64,000 nt of DNA from Actinophytocola gossypii (GTDB lineage: Bacteria > Actinomycetota > Actinomycetes > Mycobacteriales > Pseudonocardiaceae): contig NZ_JAFFZE010000024.1 in assembly GCF_025165815.1 (NCBI RefSeq), positions 107,679 through 171,678 on the forward strand. The letters are read 5' to 3'. The notes beneath the pieces are model-generated. The model did no database searches. It was given only the letters and a program-made list of their open reading frames with translations, and was not told where the DNA came from. The translations under genes and the position numbers were made by a program. Position 1 is the first letter of the stretch, and each line of letters begins with the position of its first letter. This document shows positions 26,069 through 33,932 of this stretch, piece by piece.

Positions 26069-26479
26069 TCAGGGATGCAGCCGGGCGCCCTTGACGATCT
26101 TGTCCACCGCGTTGCGCGGACCGTGCACGGCGAGGCCGACCAGGTCGAGGTCCGCGCGTCCGACCGCGCGCACGGCGGCACGGTTGTCCTGGTCGTTGCC
26201 GGTGCCGAACAGCTCCCTGGTGAAGATCGACATCGGCAGGCCGCGCGTGTCGGCGCGGGTGTGGGCCGTGGTGAGGGTCTCGGCGGTGGCCTCGAACACG
26301 AGCACGGGTTGGCCGAACATGGGCAGGTACTTGGTTCCGTCGCCGTCCTGGTAGGGCTCGCCGATCAGCTCGGGCACGGTCGCGGCGATCCCGCTGACCA
26401 GGAACGCGCACACGTTCAGCCGCTGCCAGGTGGCCAGGTCGTCCCGGATCAGCACGGCGATCTTCGTCTCGAAACGCAC
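26069..26479 (-). CDS. DUF2000 family protein
   Basis: 136 residues from the GTG at 26479, which has CACGCT six bases upstream. Pattern: FETKIAVLIRDDLATWQRLNVCAFLVSGI, then GEPYQDGDG, as in DUF2000 (Pth2-fold) proteins of unknown role. It is divergent from the AraC-type gene; in many genomes DUF2000 and AraC-type genes are neighbours, so control by that regulator is plausible. Confidence 0.85.
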   Translation of the reverse strand: MRFETKIAVLIRDDLATWQRLNVCAFLVSGIAATVPELIGEPYQDGDGTKYLPMFGQPVLVFEATAETLTTAHTRADTRGLPMSIFTRELFGTGNDQDNRAAVRAVGRADLDLVGLAVHGPRNAVDKIVKGARLHP

Positions 26480-26528
26480 CTGGTCAGCGTGGTCCCGGCC
26501 ACGCCACCGCGTCTTGTACGTTCTTTGC

Positions 26529-27311
26529 GTGGCGGTCATCAGCGCGTGGCACCCGCCGGTCGTGGGCATCCAGGAGGTGTTCCACGCCCGCTTCGCCGCG
26601 CACGCCTACCCGGCGCACACCCACGAGGCGTGGACGCTGCTGATCGTCGACGACGGGGTGGTGCGCTACGACCTGGATCGCCGGGCACACGGTGCGGAGC
26701 GCCGGGCGGTCACCCTGCTGCCGCCGGGGGTGCCGCACGACGGGCGGTCGGTGCGGCCGACCGGGTTCCGCAAGCGGGTGCTCTACCTGGACCCGCCGGT
26801 GCTCGGTGCCGGGCTCGTCGGCGCGGCGGTCGACCGCCCGAGCCTGCCGGATCCGTTGCTGCGCACCCGGATCGCTCAGCTGCACGACGCGCTGGCGGCA
26901 CGCACCGAGGACCTGGAGGCGGAGAGCAGGCTGGCGTTCGTGGTCGAGCGGCTGCGCCGGCACCTGCGCCCGCGCGCCCGCGGCATCGAGCCGCGCTCCG
27001 GCCTCGCCCACGAGCTGCGCGACCTGCTCGACGCCGCGCTGCCGTCGGCCGTGCCGCTCACCGACGCCGCGCGGACGCTCGGCGCACACCCGACCTCGCT
27101 GGTCCGGGCGTTCAGCACCGAGTTCGGCATCCCGCCGCACCGGTACGTCGTCGGCAGGCGGCTCGAGCTGGCGCGCCGGCACCTGCTCGACGGCGTGCCG
27201 GTAGCGGTGGCGGCCGACCTGGCCGGTTTCGCCGACCAGGCCCACCTGACCAGGCACTTCAGCCGGCTGCTCGGGATCGGCCCGGGAGCGTACGTCAGGT
27301 CCGCCCGATGA
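26529..27311 (+). CDS. AraC family transcriptional regulator
   Basis: 260 residues. An N-terminal cupin sensor domain (FAAHAYPAHTHEAWTLLIV with the HTHE motif) is followed by an AraC helix-turn-helix pair (LTDAARTLGAHPTSLVRAF and VAADLAGFADQAHLTRHFSR). The GTG at 26529 has TACGTT six bases upstream. It is divergent from the DUF2000 gene (49-base gap) and its stop overlaps the cobC start (ATGA), an unusual coupling of a regulator to a cobalamin gene. Confidence 0.92.
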   Translation: MAVISAWHPPVVGIQEVFHARFAAHAYPAHTHEAWTLLIVDDGVVRYDLDRRAHGAERRAVTLLPPGVPHDGRSVRPTGFRKRVLYLDPPVLGAGLVGAAVDRPSLPDPLLRTRIAQLHDALAARTEDLEAESRLAFVVERLRRHLRPRARGIEPRSGLAHELRDLLDAALPSAVPLTDAARTLGAHPTSLVRAFSTEFGIPPHRYVVGRRLELARRHLLDGVPVAVAADLAGFADQAHLTRHFSRLLGIGPGAYVRSAR

Positions 27312-28327
27312 CCGACCTGCGGCACCACGGCGACGTGGACGCCGGTCCCGGCCTGGTCGACTTCGCGGTGAACGTGCGCGGCACCGGCCCGCCGCGGTGG
27401 CTCCGAGACCGCTTGGTGACCGCGCTGGACACGATCGGGCGCTACCCGTCCGCGGCGGACGACCGCGCAGCACGCGAGGCGGTCGCCGCGCGTCACGGCC
27501 GGTCGCCAGACGAGGTGCTGGTGCTGGCCGGAGCGGCGGAGGGTTTCGCACTGCTCCCGTCGCTCGCGCCGAAGCTGGCCGCAATCGTGCACCCGTCCTT
27601 CACCGAGCCCGAGGTGGCGTTGCGCCAGGCGGGCGTGCCGGTGCGCCGAGTGGTCCTGCCGGAGTACCGACTGGATCCCGCGCTGGTCCCGGACGCCGCG
27701 GATCTCGTGGTAGTGGGCAACCCGACCAACCCCACGTCGACCCTGCACCCGGCGGCGACGGTACGCGCGCTCGCCCGCCCCGGCCGGCTGCTGGTGGTCG
27801 ACGAGGCGTTCATGGACGCGGTACCCGGCGAGGTCGAGTCCCTGGCGGGGACGCGGTCGCCGGACGTGGTGGTCCTGCGCAGCCTGACGAAGACCTGGGC
27901 ACTGCCCGGCCTGCGGGCCGGCTACGCCCTGGGTGCCCCGACGGTACTGGCCCGACTGGCGGCGGCCCGTCCACACTGGCCGGTGGGCACGATCCAACTG
28001 GCGGCGGTGACGGCCTGCGCGGAACCCCCCGCCGTGGCCGAGGCCGAGAAGGCGGCGCAGGAGATCGCCGAGCACCGGGACGCGCTGGCGGCGTCGCTGG
28101 CCCGGCTACCCGGCGTCGAGGTGACGCTACCGGCGGCGGGACCGTTCCTGCTGCTGCGCGTGCGCGAGGGGGAGCGGGTACGCCAAGCCCTGCGGCGCCG
28201 GGGAATCGCGGTACGTCGCGGCGACACGTTCCCCGGCCTGACGAGCGACCACCTCCGCGTCGCCGTCCGGGATCCCGAGACGTGCGAGCTCCTGATCGCG
28301 GCGCTGGCCGCCGAGGTCCGCAGCTAG
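27308..28327 (+). CDS. cobC: PLP-dependent aminotransferase/decarboxylase, Rv2231c-type CobC
   Basis: 339 residues, fold type I PLP enzyme of the HisC/CobC group. The Schiff-base lysine lies in SLTKTWALPGLRAGY; VVVGNPTNPTS and VDEAFMD give the cofactor ring and aspartate sites. Rv2231c homologues are annotated CobC, L-threonine-phosphate decarboxylase, making aminopropanol phosphate for B12; a histidinol-phosphate aminotransferase role is the alternative. Nearby cobD and the RNase H/CobC-phosphatase gene support B12 work. Confidence 0.82.
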   Translation: MTDLRHHGDVDAGPGLVDFAVNVRGTGPPRWLRDRLVTALDTIGRYPSAADDRAAREAVAARHGRSPDEVLVLAGAAEGFALLPSLAPKLAAIVHPSFTEPEVALRQAGVPVRRVVLPEYRLDPALVPDAADLVVVGNPTNPTSTLHPAATVRALARPGRLLVVDEAFMDAVPGEVESLAGTRSPDVVVLRSLTKTWALPGLRAGYALGAPTVLARLAAARPHWPVGTIQLAAVTACAEPPAVAEAEKAAQEIAEHRDALAASLARLPGVEVTLPAAGPFLLLRVREGERVRQALRRRGIAVRRGDTFPGLTSDHLRVAVRDPETCELLIAALAAEVRS

Positions 28328-28694
28328 CCCAGTGCTGTGTCCACGATCCTCGGCCTGAGAAAGCTCACCGAGCCGACAACCCTCGGCACCGATCCCATCG
28401 CCCGCCGCGGTTCCCGTCCGCGATCCTCCTCGCGCCCCACCACGAGGCCCCCACACGAAGCGCAACCGCGCCCCAAATCCTCTTTCAACGCGCGCGCGAA
28501 CACGTGAAGGGCATCCCCCACCCGCTCCGGGGGCACCCCTCAGGGCCAGTCTAGTGCCGCGTGGGGCCCGGGCGGGGTGTGCAAGATCGACATGTGGACA
28601 AGCGGGATGATTGCGGACAGCTGGGGATGGACGGTGCGTGCGGGTTCGGATGGGGACTCGGGATCGGAACGGGGGACCACGAGGTGAGGATGCG
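28328..28694. other. 367-base intergenic region without a supported gene
   Basis: Between cobC and the NIF3 gene. It has a CG-alternating run near 28490 and G/C-rich imperfect stems around 28517-28575, but no clear promoter or terminator. A 70-codon minus-strand frame (28324-28536) has neither a ribosome site nor a recognisable protein. The only firm signal is the ribosome site GAGGTGAGGA at 28681-28690 that serves the next gene. Confidence 0.6.
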
Positions 28695-29528
28695 GTGACC
28701 AGGGTCGGTGACGTCGTCGAGGTGCTCGAGCGGGCGTACCCGCCGGAGCTGGCCGAGGCGTGGGACGCGGTGGGCCTCGTCTGCGGGGATCCGGACGAGG
28801 CGGTGCGCCGGATCCTCGTCTGCGTCGACCCCGTCGAGGACACTGTGGACGAGGCGATCGAGCTCGGCGCGCAGTTGGTGGTCGCGCACCATCCGCTGTT
28901 GTTGCGGGGAGTGCACGGGGTCGCGGCGGACACGCCGAAGGGGCGGCTCGTGCACCGGCTCGTTCGAGCCGGGGTCGCCCTTTTCTGCGCGCACACCAAC
29001 GCCGACGCCGCCGACCCCGGGGTGTCGGACGCGCTCGCGGACGCCCTCGGGCTGACCGTCGTCGGGCCCTTGGCGCCGAACGCGGACGGGCGAACCGGGA
29101 TCGGGCGGATCGCCGAGCTTTCCGTGGCCGAGCCGTTCGCGGGGTTCGTCGAGCGGGTGGCCGGGGCGCTGCCGACTACCGCCGGGGCGGTGCGTGGGGC
29201 GGGTGACCCCGCCCGTCCGATCCGGATCGTCGCCGTGTCCGGGGGTGCCGGGGACGGGTACCTCGACGCGGCCACCCGCGCGGGGGTCGACGCGTTCGTC
29301 ACCGCTGACCTGCGGCATCACCCCGCCGGCGAGCACCTCGGCCGGCCGAACGCGCCGGCGCTCGTCGACGTCGCGCACTGGGCGAGTGAGTGGCCGTGGT
29401 GCGAGCAGGCGGCGGCGATCCTGCGCGACGTGCTCGGCGGTACCGTCGACATCACCGTCTCCACTCGTCGCACCGATCCCTGGACCGTCGCCGCCGGTCC
29501 GGACAACACCGGGAGGACCCAAGGGTGA
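28695..29528 (+). CDS. NIF3-like dinuclear metal-centre protein
   Basis: 277 residues. NIF3/YbgI signatures are visible: PPELAEAWDAVGLVCGD at the start, VVAHHPLLL with the metal-binding histidines, HTNADAA, and DVAHWASEWPWCEQA near the end. Some members act as GTP cyclohydrolase I type 2-like hydrolases, but no general function is proven. It is equivalent to Rv2230c. The GTG at 28695 follows a GAGGTGAGGA ribosome site. It overlaps the next gene by 4 bases. Confidence 0.92.
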   Translation: MTRVGDVVEVLERAYPPELAEAWDAVGLVCGDPDEAVRRILVCVDPVEDTVDEAIELGAQLVVAHHPLLLRGVHGVAADTPKGRLVHRLVRAGVALFCAHTNADAADPGVSDALADALGLTVVGPLAPNADGRTGIGRIAELSVAEPFAGFVERVAGALPTTAGAVRGAGDPARPIRIVAVSGGAGDGYLDAATRAGVDAFVTADLRHHPAGEHLGRPNAPALVDVAHWASEWPWCEQAAAILRDVLGGTVDITVSTRRTDPWTVAAGPDNTGRTQG

Positions 29529-30262
29529 AAGCCGATCCCGCAGTGCAGCGCCGCCTGCTCGAGCTCGCCGACATCGACGCCGAGCTCGCGCGGGTCGACC
29601 ACCGGCGGCGCACCTTGCCCGAGCTCGACGAGATCGCCGCCGCCGAGCAGGCCGTGCGCACCAAGCGGGACGCCCAGGTCGCCACCGACACCGCCCTCGC
29701 CGACCTCGACCGCGAGGTCAAGCGCCAGGAGAAGGAGATCGACGCCGTCCGCGCCCGCGAGGACCGCGACCGCGCCCTGCTCGCCGACGGCAGCGTCTCC
29801 GCCAAGCAGCTCACCGACCTCGAGCACGAACTCGAGACCCTCAAGCGCCGGCAGTCCACGCTGGAGGACGAGCTGCTGGATATCATGGAACGCCGCGAGG
29901 CCGTCGAACTCGACTCCCAGCACGCCGGCGTCGAGCTCGCCAAGGCCGAGGAAGCGCTCGCCGACGCCGCCCGGCGCCGCGACGACGCGCTGGCCGACCT
30001 CGACACCACCCAGGCCAGGCGCGACGCCGAACGCGGCGGCCTGGTCGGCGAGTTCCCCGAGCCGCTGCTCGGACTGTACGAGCGGGTCCGGCGGAACAAG
30101 GGCATCGGCGCCGCCCTGCTGCGGGCCCGCCGCTGCGGGGCGTGCCGGATCGAACTCGACCGCAGCGCGATCTCCCGGATCTCCGGCACGGCCGCCGACG
30201 AGGTCGTCACATGCGAGGAGTGCGGCGCGATCATGGTGCGCACGGCGGAGTCGGGCCTGTGA
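29525..30262 (+). CDS. Coiled-coil protein with C-terminal C4 zinc ribbon (CT398/Rv2229c type)
   Basis: 245 residues. Residues about 5-180 are a long charged helical coiled coil (DREVKRQEKEIDAVRAREDRDR, ELETLKRRQSTLEDELL). A zinc ribbon closes it with CGAC near 207 and CEEC near 232. Homologues of this family are reported to form hairpin coiled-coil structures and are always near NIF3 and RNase H genes in actinobacteria. Start and stop overlap both neighbours (GTGA), so the three genes are translationally coupled. Probably a nucleic-acid or protein adaptor; inference only. Confidence 0.9.
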   Translation: MKADPAVQRRLLELADIDAELARVDHRRRTLPELDEIAAAEQAVRTKRDAQVATDTALADLDREVKRQEKEIDAVRAREDRDRALLADGSVSAKQLTDLEHELETLKRRQSTLEDELLDIMERREAVELDSQHAGVELAKAEEALADAARRRDDALADLDTTQARRDAERGGLVGEFPEPLLGLYERVRRNKGIGAALLRARRCGACRIELDRSAISRISGTAADEVVTCEECGAIMVRTAESGL

Positions 30263-31344
30263 AGGTCATCGTGGAGGCCGACGGGGGGTCGCGGGGGAAC
30301 CCGGGCCCGGCCGGGTACGGGGCCGTGGTGTTCGACGCGGCCACGCGCGAGGTGCTGGTCGAGCGGGCCGAGGGGATCGGCGTCGCCACCAACAACGTCG
30401 CTGAGTACGGCGGGCTCATCGCCGGGCTCAGGGCGGCCGCGCAGCTCGGCGCGGACGACGTGCGGGTCCGGATGGACTCCAAGCTCGTCGTCGAGCAGAT
30501 GGCCGGGCGGTGGAAGGTCAAGCACCCGTCACTGCAACCGCTCGCGCTCGAGGCCCAGCGGATCGCCCGTGAGTTCGGGCGGATCGGCTACGAGTGGATC
30601 CCGCGCGCGCAGAACTCGCACGCCGACCGGCTCGCCAACGAGGCCATGGACGCCCAGGCGGGAAAAGCCCCGCGGGCTGAACGGCCCGCGGCCCCCGAGA
30701 CGCCGAGGTGGACCGGCGCGACCGGCACCCCGACCCGCTTCCTCCTGCTCCGCCACGGCCAGACCGAGCTGTCCGTCGAACGCCGCTACTCCGGCCGCGG
30801 CGACGTCGCGCTCACGCCGCTCGGCGAGCGGCAGGCCAAGGCCGCGGGACAGCGCATCGCGGTCACTGCCGGTGTGAGCGCCGAGACCCCGATCGTGTCG
30901 TCGCCACTCGGTCGGGCACGTCAGACCGCCGCCGCGGTGGCCGAGGCGACCGGCGGCGACGTCACCGTCCACGACGGCCTGACCGAGACCGACTTCGGCG
31001 CCTGGGAGCGGCTGACCTTCGCCGAGGCCGCCGAACGCGACGCCGACCTGCACGCCCGCTGGCTCGCCGACCACACCCTGCCCGCCCCGGACGGCGAGTC
31101 CTTCGACCAGGTGCACCGCCGGGTCCGCCGGGTCCGCGACGCGCTGATCGCCGAGCACGGTGCCGGCACGGTCATCGTGGTCAGCCACGTCACGCCGATC
31201 AAGTCGCTGCTGCGGATGGGCCTGGACGCCGGCCCGTCGCTGCTCTACCGGCTGCACCTCGACCTTGCCTCACTGTCCGTGGTCGAGTTCTACCCGGACG
31301 GGCAGGCGTCCGTCCGACTGGTGAACGACACGTCCCATCTCTGA
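30259..31344 (+). CDS. Bifunctional RNase HI / histidine (acid, alpha-ribazole) phosphatase
   Basis: 361 residues. Residues 1-135 are RNase HI (VEADGGSRGNPGPAGYG, then the E in NNVAEYGGL, MDSKLVVEQM, and the ADRLANEAMD end). After a 30-residue linker, residues about 165-360 form a phosphoglycerate-mutase-like phosphatase with LLLRHGQTELS and a second histidine in VVSHVTPIKS. It is equivalent to Rv2228c, which has RNase H and CobC alpha-ribazole phosphatase activity; so one protein serves R-loop removal and B12 tail synthesis. The GTG start overlaps the upstream stop. Confidence 0.94.
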   Translation: MKVIVEADGGSRGNPGPAGYGAVVFDAATREVLVERAEGIGVATNNVAEYGGLIAGLRAAAQLGADDVRVRMDSKLVVEQMAGRWKVKHPSLQPLALEAQRIAREFGRIGYEWIPRAQNSHADRLANEAMDAQAGKAPRAERPAAPETPRWTGATGTPTRFLLLRHGQTELSVERRYSGRGDVALTPLGERQAKAAGQRIAVTAGVSAETPIVSSPLGRARQTAAAVAEATGGDVTVHDGLTETDFGAWERLTFAEAAERDADLHARWLADHTLPAPDGESFDQVHRRVRRVRDALIAEHGAGTVIVVSHVTPIKSLLRMGLDAGPSLLYRLHLDLASLSVVEFYPDGQASVRLVNDTSHL

Positions 31345-31351
31345 CCAAGAT

Positions 31352-31380
31352 CAGACCATGATCGACCCGGCGGCTATCCT
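31352..31380 (+). promoter_or_regulatory. rnpB promoter
   Basis: CAGACC (31352-31357), 17 bases, TATCCT (31375-31380); the mature RNase P RNA 5' end lies seven bases downstream. The -10 is good, the -35 only fair. Confidence 0.5.
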
Positions 31381-31386
31381 GGAGTC

Positions 31387-31772
31387 GCGGACGAGTCGGC
31401 AGGGCGGTCGCGGCGGAGAACCCGTCGAGGAAAGTCCGGACTCCGCAGGGCAGGGTGGTTGCTAACGGCAACCCGGGGCGACCCGCGGGACAGTGCCACA
31501 GAAAGCAGACCGCCTGGCGGTCACGCCAGGTAAGGGTGAAACGGTGGTGTAAGAGACCACCAGCACCCCGGGTGACCGGGGTGGCTCGGTAAACCCCACC
31601 CGGAGCAAGGTCAAGAGGGAGTCGAGAGGCTCCTGCGCAGGCGTTCGAGGGCGGCCCGTCCGAGTCTGCGGGTAGACCGCTAGAGCCCGCCGGCGACGGC
31701 GGGCCCAGATGGATGGCCGCCACCGGCGCACGCGCCGGTACAGGATCCGGCTTACACGCCGACTCGTCCGCC
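31387..31772 (+). ncRNA. rnpB: RNase P RNA, bacterial type A
   Basis: The 5' GCGGACGAGTCGGC pairs with the 3' GCCGACTCGTCCGC to form helix P1. Inside are the conserved CR-I element GAGGAAAGTCCGGACTCC near 31426, the ACAGAAAGCAGACCGCC stretch (31497 on), GGTAAGGGTGAAA, and AGATGGATGGCCGCC and ATCCGGCTTA near the 3' end. It is the catalytic RNA that trims tRNA 5' leaders. Its position just downstream of the RNase H gene is usual for actinobacteria. Confidence 0.96.
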
Positions 31773-31809
31773 CCTGGAAGCGACCTTCGCCGTCCGGCGG
31801 GACCTCATT

Positions 31810-31850
31810 CGCAAACAAGTATTTGCGCAAATATATGTTTGCGATAGGGT
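31810..31850 (+). promoter_or_regulatory. 34-bp near-perfect palindrome over the arsR promoter
   Basis: Outer arms CGCAAACA (31810-31817) and TGTTTGCG (31836-31843) and a central TATTTGCGCAAATA (31820-31833) make a palindrome with only two mismatched pairs. It overlaps a -35-like TTGCGC (31823-31828), and TAGGGT (31845-31850) is a good -10 six bases before the ATG. It is AT-rich against its surroundings. Likely an autoregulatory site of the ArsR-type protein. Confidence 0.75.
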
Positions 31851-31856
31851 GGGCTC

Positions 31857-32225
31857 ATGACCGACTCATCCGTGGCGCCCACGCCGGAGCTCGACTCGGC
31901 CTTCGCCGCCCTCGGGGACCGCGTCCGTCGCGCGTTGGTGACCCGTCTCGCCCAGGGTGACGCCACCGTGGGCGAGCTGGCCGCCCCGTTCGACCTGACC
32001 CCACAGGCCATCTCCCACCACATCAGCGTCCTGCGCCGGTGCGGGCTGGTCGAGCAGCGCCGCGAGGGAGCCCGGCGTCCCTGTCGGCTGAGGGTGGACC
32101 AGCTGACCGCGCTCGGCACGTGGATCGACGACCAGCGACGCACCTGGAACGACCGGCTCGACGTCCTCGACCGACACCTCGCCGACGATCACACCGAAGA
32201 TCACACCGAAGGAGAGAACCGTTGA
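31857..32225 (+). CDS. ArsR-type winged-helix regulator
   Basis: 122 residues. Helix-turn-helix: AALGDRVRRALVTRLAQGDATVGELA, then LTPQAISHHISVLRRCGLVEQRREG. The metal-binding ELCVC motif of ArsR/SmtB is absent, so it belongs to the non-metal group that is coupled to SRPBCC proteins (Rv2640/Rv0576-like). The message is probably leaderless. It overlaps the SRPBCC gene (TTGA). The 34-bp palindrome upstream suggests autorepression. Confidence 0.92.
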   Translation: MTDSSVAPTPELDSAFAALGDRVRRALVTRLAQGDATVGELAAPFDLTPQAISHHISVLRRCGLVEQRREGARRPCRLRVDQLTALGTWIDDQRRTWNDRLDVLDRHLADDHTEDHTEGENR

Positions 32226-32674
32226 CCGCCACCGCACAGCTCATCGACGACGAACTGATCGCCCGACGCCGCCTCGCGGCGAGCCCGGACCGGGTCTGGG
32301 CCGCCTTCACCACCCCGGCGAGCATCGCGGCCTTCTGGGGCGGTTCGCACGCCATCGTGCGCCCCGGTTCGGTCACCGTCGACCTGCGCCCCGGCGGCGG
32401 GTTCGCCCTCGACACCGTCGCGGCGGACGGCGCCACCCACCGGCTCGCGTTCGTCTACGTGAGCATCGCCGCCCCGCGCGAGCTGGTGTTCGACGAGCCG
32501 GCCACCGGCCTCCGCACCACGGTCAGCGTGCATCCGGCCGGCGAGGGCGCGGACCTCACGGTCCACCAGCGCCTGCTCCCTCCCGGGCTCCGCACGTCCC
32601 AGGCGGCCGCCGGGCTCGCCTCGGTCCTCGACGCCCTCGCCGCACACCTGCGGGACATCGACGAAGGGTCGTGA
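32222..32674 (+). CDS. SRPBCC (AHSA1-type) domain protein
   Basis: 150 residues, starting at a TTG that overlaps the arsR stop, with GGAGAG upstream as the ribosome site. The AHSA1 pattern shows in RRLAASPDRVWAAFTTPASIAAFWGG, VDLRPGGGFAL and a late helix. ArsR plus AHSA1 is a common actinobacterial pair in which the SRPBCC protein is thought to bind a hydrophobic ligand; which one is unknown. Confidence 0.88.
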   Translation: MTATAQLIDDELIARRRLAASPDRVWAAFTTPASIAAFWGGSHAIVRPGSVTVDLRPGGGFALDTVAADGATHRLAFVYVSIAAPRELVFDEPATGLRTTVSVHPAGEGADLTVHQRLLPPGLRTSQAAAGLASVLDALAAHLRDIDEGS

Positions 32675-32693
32675 CGTTCTGAGACACCCGCTC

Positions 32694-32732
32694 GGCCCTG
32701 TGCCCCTGCGTCGATCGGCGCAGGGGCACGGC
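32694..32732 (+). terminator. Intrinsic-type hairpin after the arsR-SRPBCC pair
   Basis: GTGCCCCTGCG (32700-32710) and CGCAGGGGCAC (32719-32729) form a perfect 11-bp stem with an 8-base loop, extended on both sides by GGCC/GGCC-like pairs. No U-tract follows, as is common in actinobacteria. Confidence 0.7.
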
Positions 32733-32824
32733 CAGGTGGAGCAGAGGTTTCGAAACTCGTAGTCTCAGTGGCGTCCGTCACGGCTTCGACCGAACGGGTT
32801 ATCGGACATGAGTTCGAAGGCAGG

Positions 32825-32852
32825 TTGACCGGTGACGTCCCGTACCTACTGT
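32825..32852 (+). promoter_or_regulatory. Sigma-A-like promoter of the T4SS-like cluster
   Basis: TTGACC (32825-32830), 16 bases, TACTGT (32847-32852). It is the only consensus-like promoter between the terminator and the first gene at 33159, and would give a leader of about 300 nt. Confidence 0.5.
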
Positions 32853-32858
32853 GAGGAC

Positions 32859-33158
32859 TTGCCCCGCAACCGGGTGAACCTGTCGATGCGTCCTGGACAA
32901 GTCGGGTGGTCGTGACGCATAACCGGGCCTGTTCCCCTGATGATGGGTGTGGTCAGATACGACACGCCTCGGCGTACCGGAGGGCGTGAAGGAGAGCGAA
33001 TGTCGATCGACGCTGCGCCAGGCCACCACTACACATCGTGATACCAAACGTGCTCTACTCGTTGCCGAACGACCGCACACTGACGACCAGACCGACGGAC
33101 AGCAGAACGGCCGCCCGGGGCGCCTGCCGCGAACACCCCGAGCACTTGGGAGAAAGAC
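32859..33158 (+). other. Long, structured-looking 5' leader of the T4SS-like cluster
   Basis: About 300 bases without a convincing long gene and with less G/C than its surroundings. Possible helices: ATGCGTC (32886-32892) with GACGCAT (32914-32920), and GGTGTG (32946-32951) with CACGCC (32963-32968). AACCGGG appears twice (near 32868 and 32921). A 13-codon ORF with a strong ribosome site lies at 33000. The known c-di-AMP, c-di-GMP and cobalamin riboswitch cores were not recognised. Confidence 0.4.
33000..33041 (+). CDS. Possible 13-codon leader peptide
   Basis: ATG preceded by GAAGGAGAG at a 4-base spacing, the best Shine-Dalgarno of the leader. It encodes MSIDAAPGHHYTS and stops 117 bases before the first membrane protein gene. 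It could be an upstream ORF controlling the cluster, or chance; no homology is claimed. Confidence 0.3.
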   Translation: MSIDAAPGHHYTS

Positions 33159-33425
33159 ATGATCGCCAGGACCACCCTTGAGCTCGCCCAAGAGGGCCTG
33201 GGCACCGGAGGTCTCCGGACTTGGATCCTCGACAACCTGATCCCGCTGCTGCTGCTGGTGGTCGCCCTGCTGCTGCTCTGGCTCGGCGGCGGCAAGGGGG
33301 ACAACGCCGGTGTCATGCGCCGACTCGGCGGAGTCGTCGTCGCCCTGGCGATCATCGGGTTGGCGGTGACCACGAACGCCGGGGAGAACATCGGCAAGTG
33401 GATAGCCGGCCTGTTCACCGGCTGA
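33159..33425 (+). CDS. Small two-helix membrane protein, possibly pilin-like (VirB2/TrbC-like)
   Basis: 88 residues. A polar N-terminal 24 residues is followed by two hydrophobic helices (about 26-43, IPLLLLVVALLLLWLGG; about 55-72, RLGGVVVALAIIGLAV) separated by a short charged loop GGKGDNAGVMR, then NAGENIGKWIAGLFTG. Size, two helices and first position in a T4SS-like cluster match VirB2-type subunits, but the sequence itself does not prove it. GGGAGAAAG is the ribosome site. Confidence 0.7.
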   Translation: MIARTTLELAQEGLGTGGLRTWILDNLIPLLLLVVALLLLWLGGGKGDNAGVMRRLGGVVVALAIIGLAVTTNAGENIGKWIAGLFTG

Positions 33426-33446
33426 GCGACCCGTAGAGGACATCGC

Positions 33447-33932
33447 GTGCGCATTCGTACTGACGACGAGGTGTACCGCGTCGATGCGGTCTGGCTCGGT
33501 CCGCCCCGCGCCACCATGCCGTGGCGCGCCCGCTACGTGGCATGGGGCGTCGGCGCCGTCGTCTTCCTGGTCGTGCTCACCGTCGAGCGGCGGATCGGCA
33601 TCTCGCTGTTCTGGTCGATCGCCTGGGGCATCGTGGTCACGATCCTGATCACCCGGCTGATCACCTCGAAGATCAGCCACGAGCGGCCACTCGGCGCGGC
33701 CGCCGCCATGTGGGTGCGGGAGCTGACCGCACCCCGCGAGGTCACCACCGGCTCCGGTGGCGCCGCCAGCGCCACGCGTGTCCGGGTGCGCGGCGAGCGG
33801 CCACGGCCGAGACCGAAGCAAGGTCGACAACCGAAACGGTCCACGAGCCGTCAACACAAGCACAGCAGCAAGCGCCCGGCCAGGAACAGGAGGGGTGGCG
33901 GTGTTCGGACGCCGACGCAAGCCCGCGCCTGA
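33447..33932 (+). CDS. Small membrane protein with basic tail, VirB3/PrgI-like
   Basis: 161 residues from the GTG at 33447. After about 25 polar residues come two adjacent helices (YVAWGVGAVVFLVVLTV and ISLFWSIAWGIVVTILITRLIT). A linker with AMWVRELTAPRE follows, then a C-terminal 55 residues very rich in Arg, Lys and Ser. The hairpin of two helices placed just before a VirB4-like ATPase is the layout of VirB3/PrgI. The basic tail is unusual for that family. It ends overlapping the ATPase gene start. Confidence 0.65.
   Translation: MRIRTDDEVYRVDAVWLGPPRATMPWRARYVAWGVGAVVFLVVLTVERRIGISLFWSIAWGIVVTILITRLITSKISHERPLGAAAAMWVRELTAPREVTTGSGGAASATRVRVRGERPRPRPKQGRQPKRSTSRQHKHSSKRPARNRRGGGVRTPTQARA

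Noticed and set aside
28324..28536. 70-codon minus-strand frame between cobC and NIF3 genes
   Set aside because: No ribosome site and low-complexity composition; no support beyond being open.
32859..33158. c-di-AMP (ydaO) riboswitch before a locus with an NlpC/P60 gene
   Set aside because: CGGGTGAACC resembles one ydaO segment, but the conserved GAACCCG...CAGCTAACC part and the rest of the fold are missing.
32947..33162. 71-codon frame ending in an ATGA overlap with the pilin-like gene
   Set aside because: Mixed codon use with many rare codons, no ribosome site at its start, no recognisable protein; it is better explained as leader RNA.
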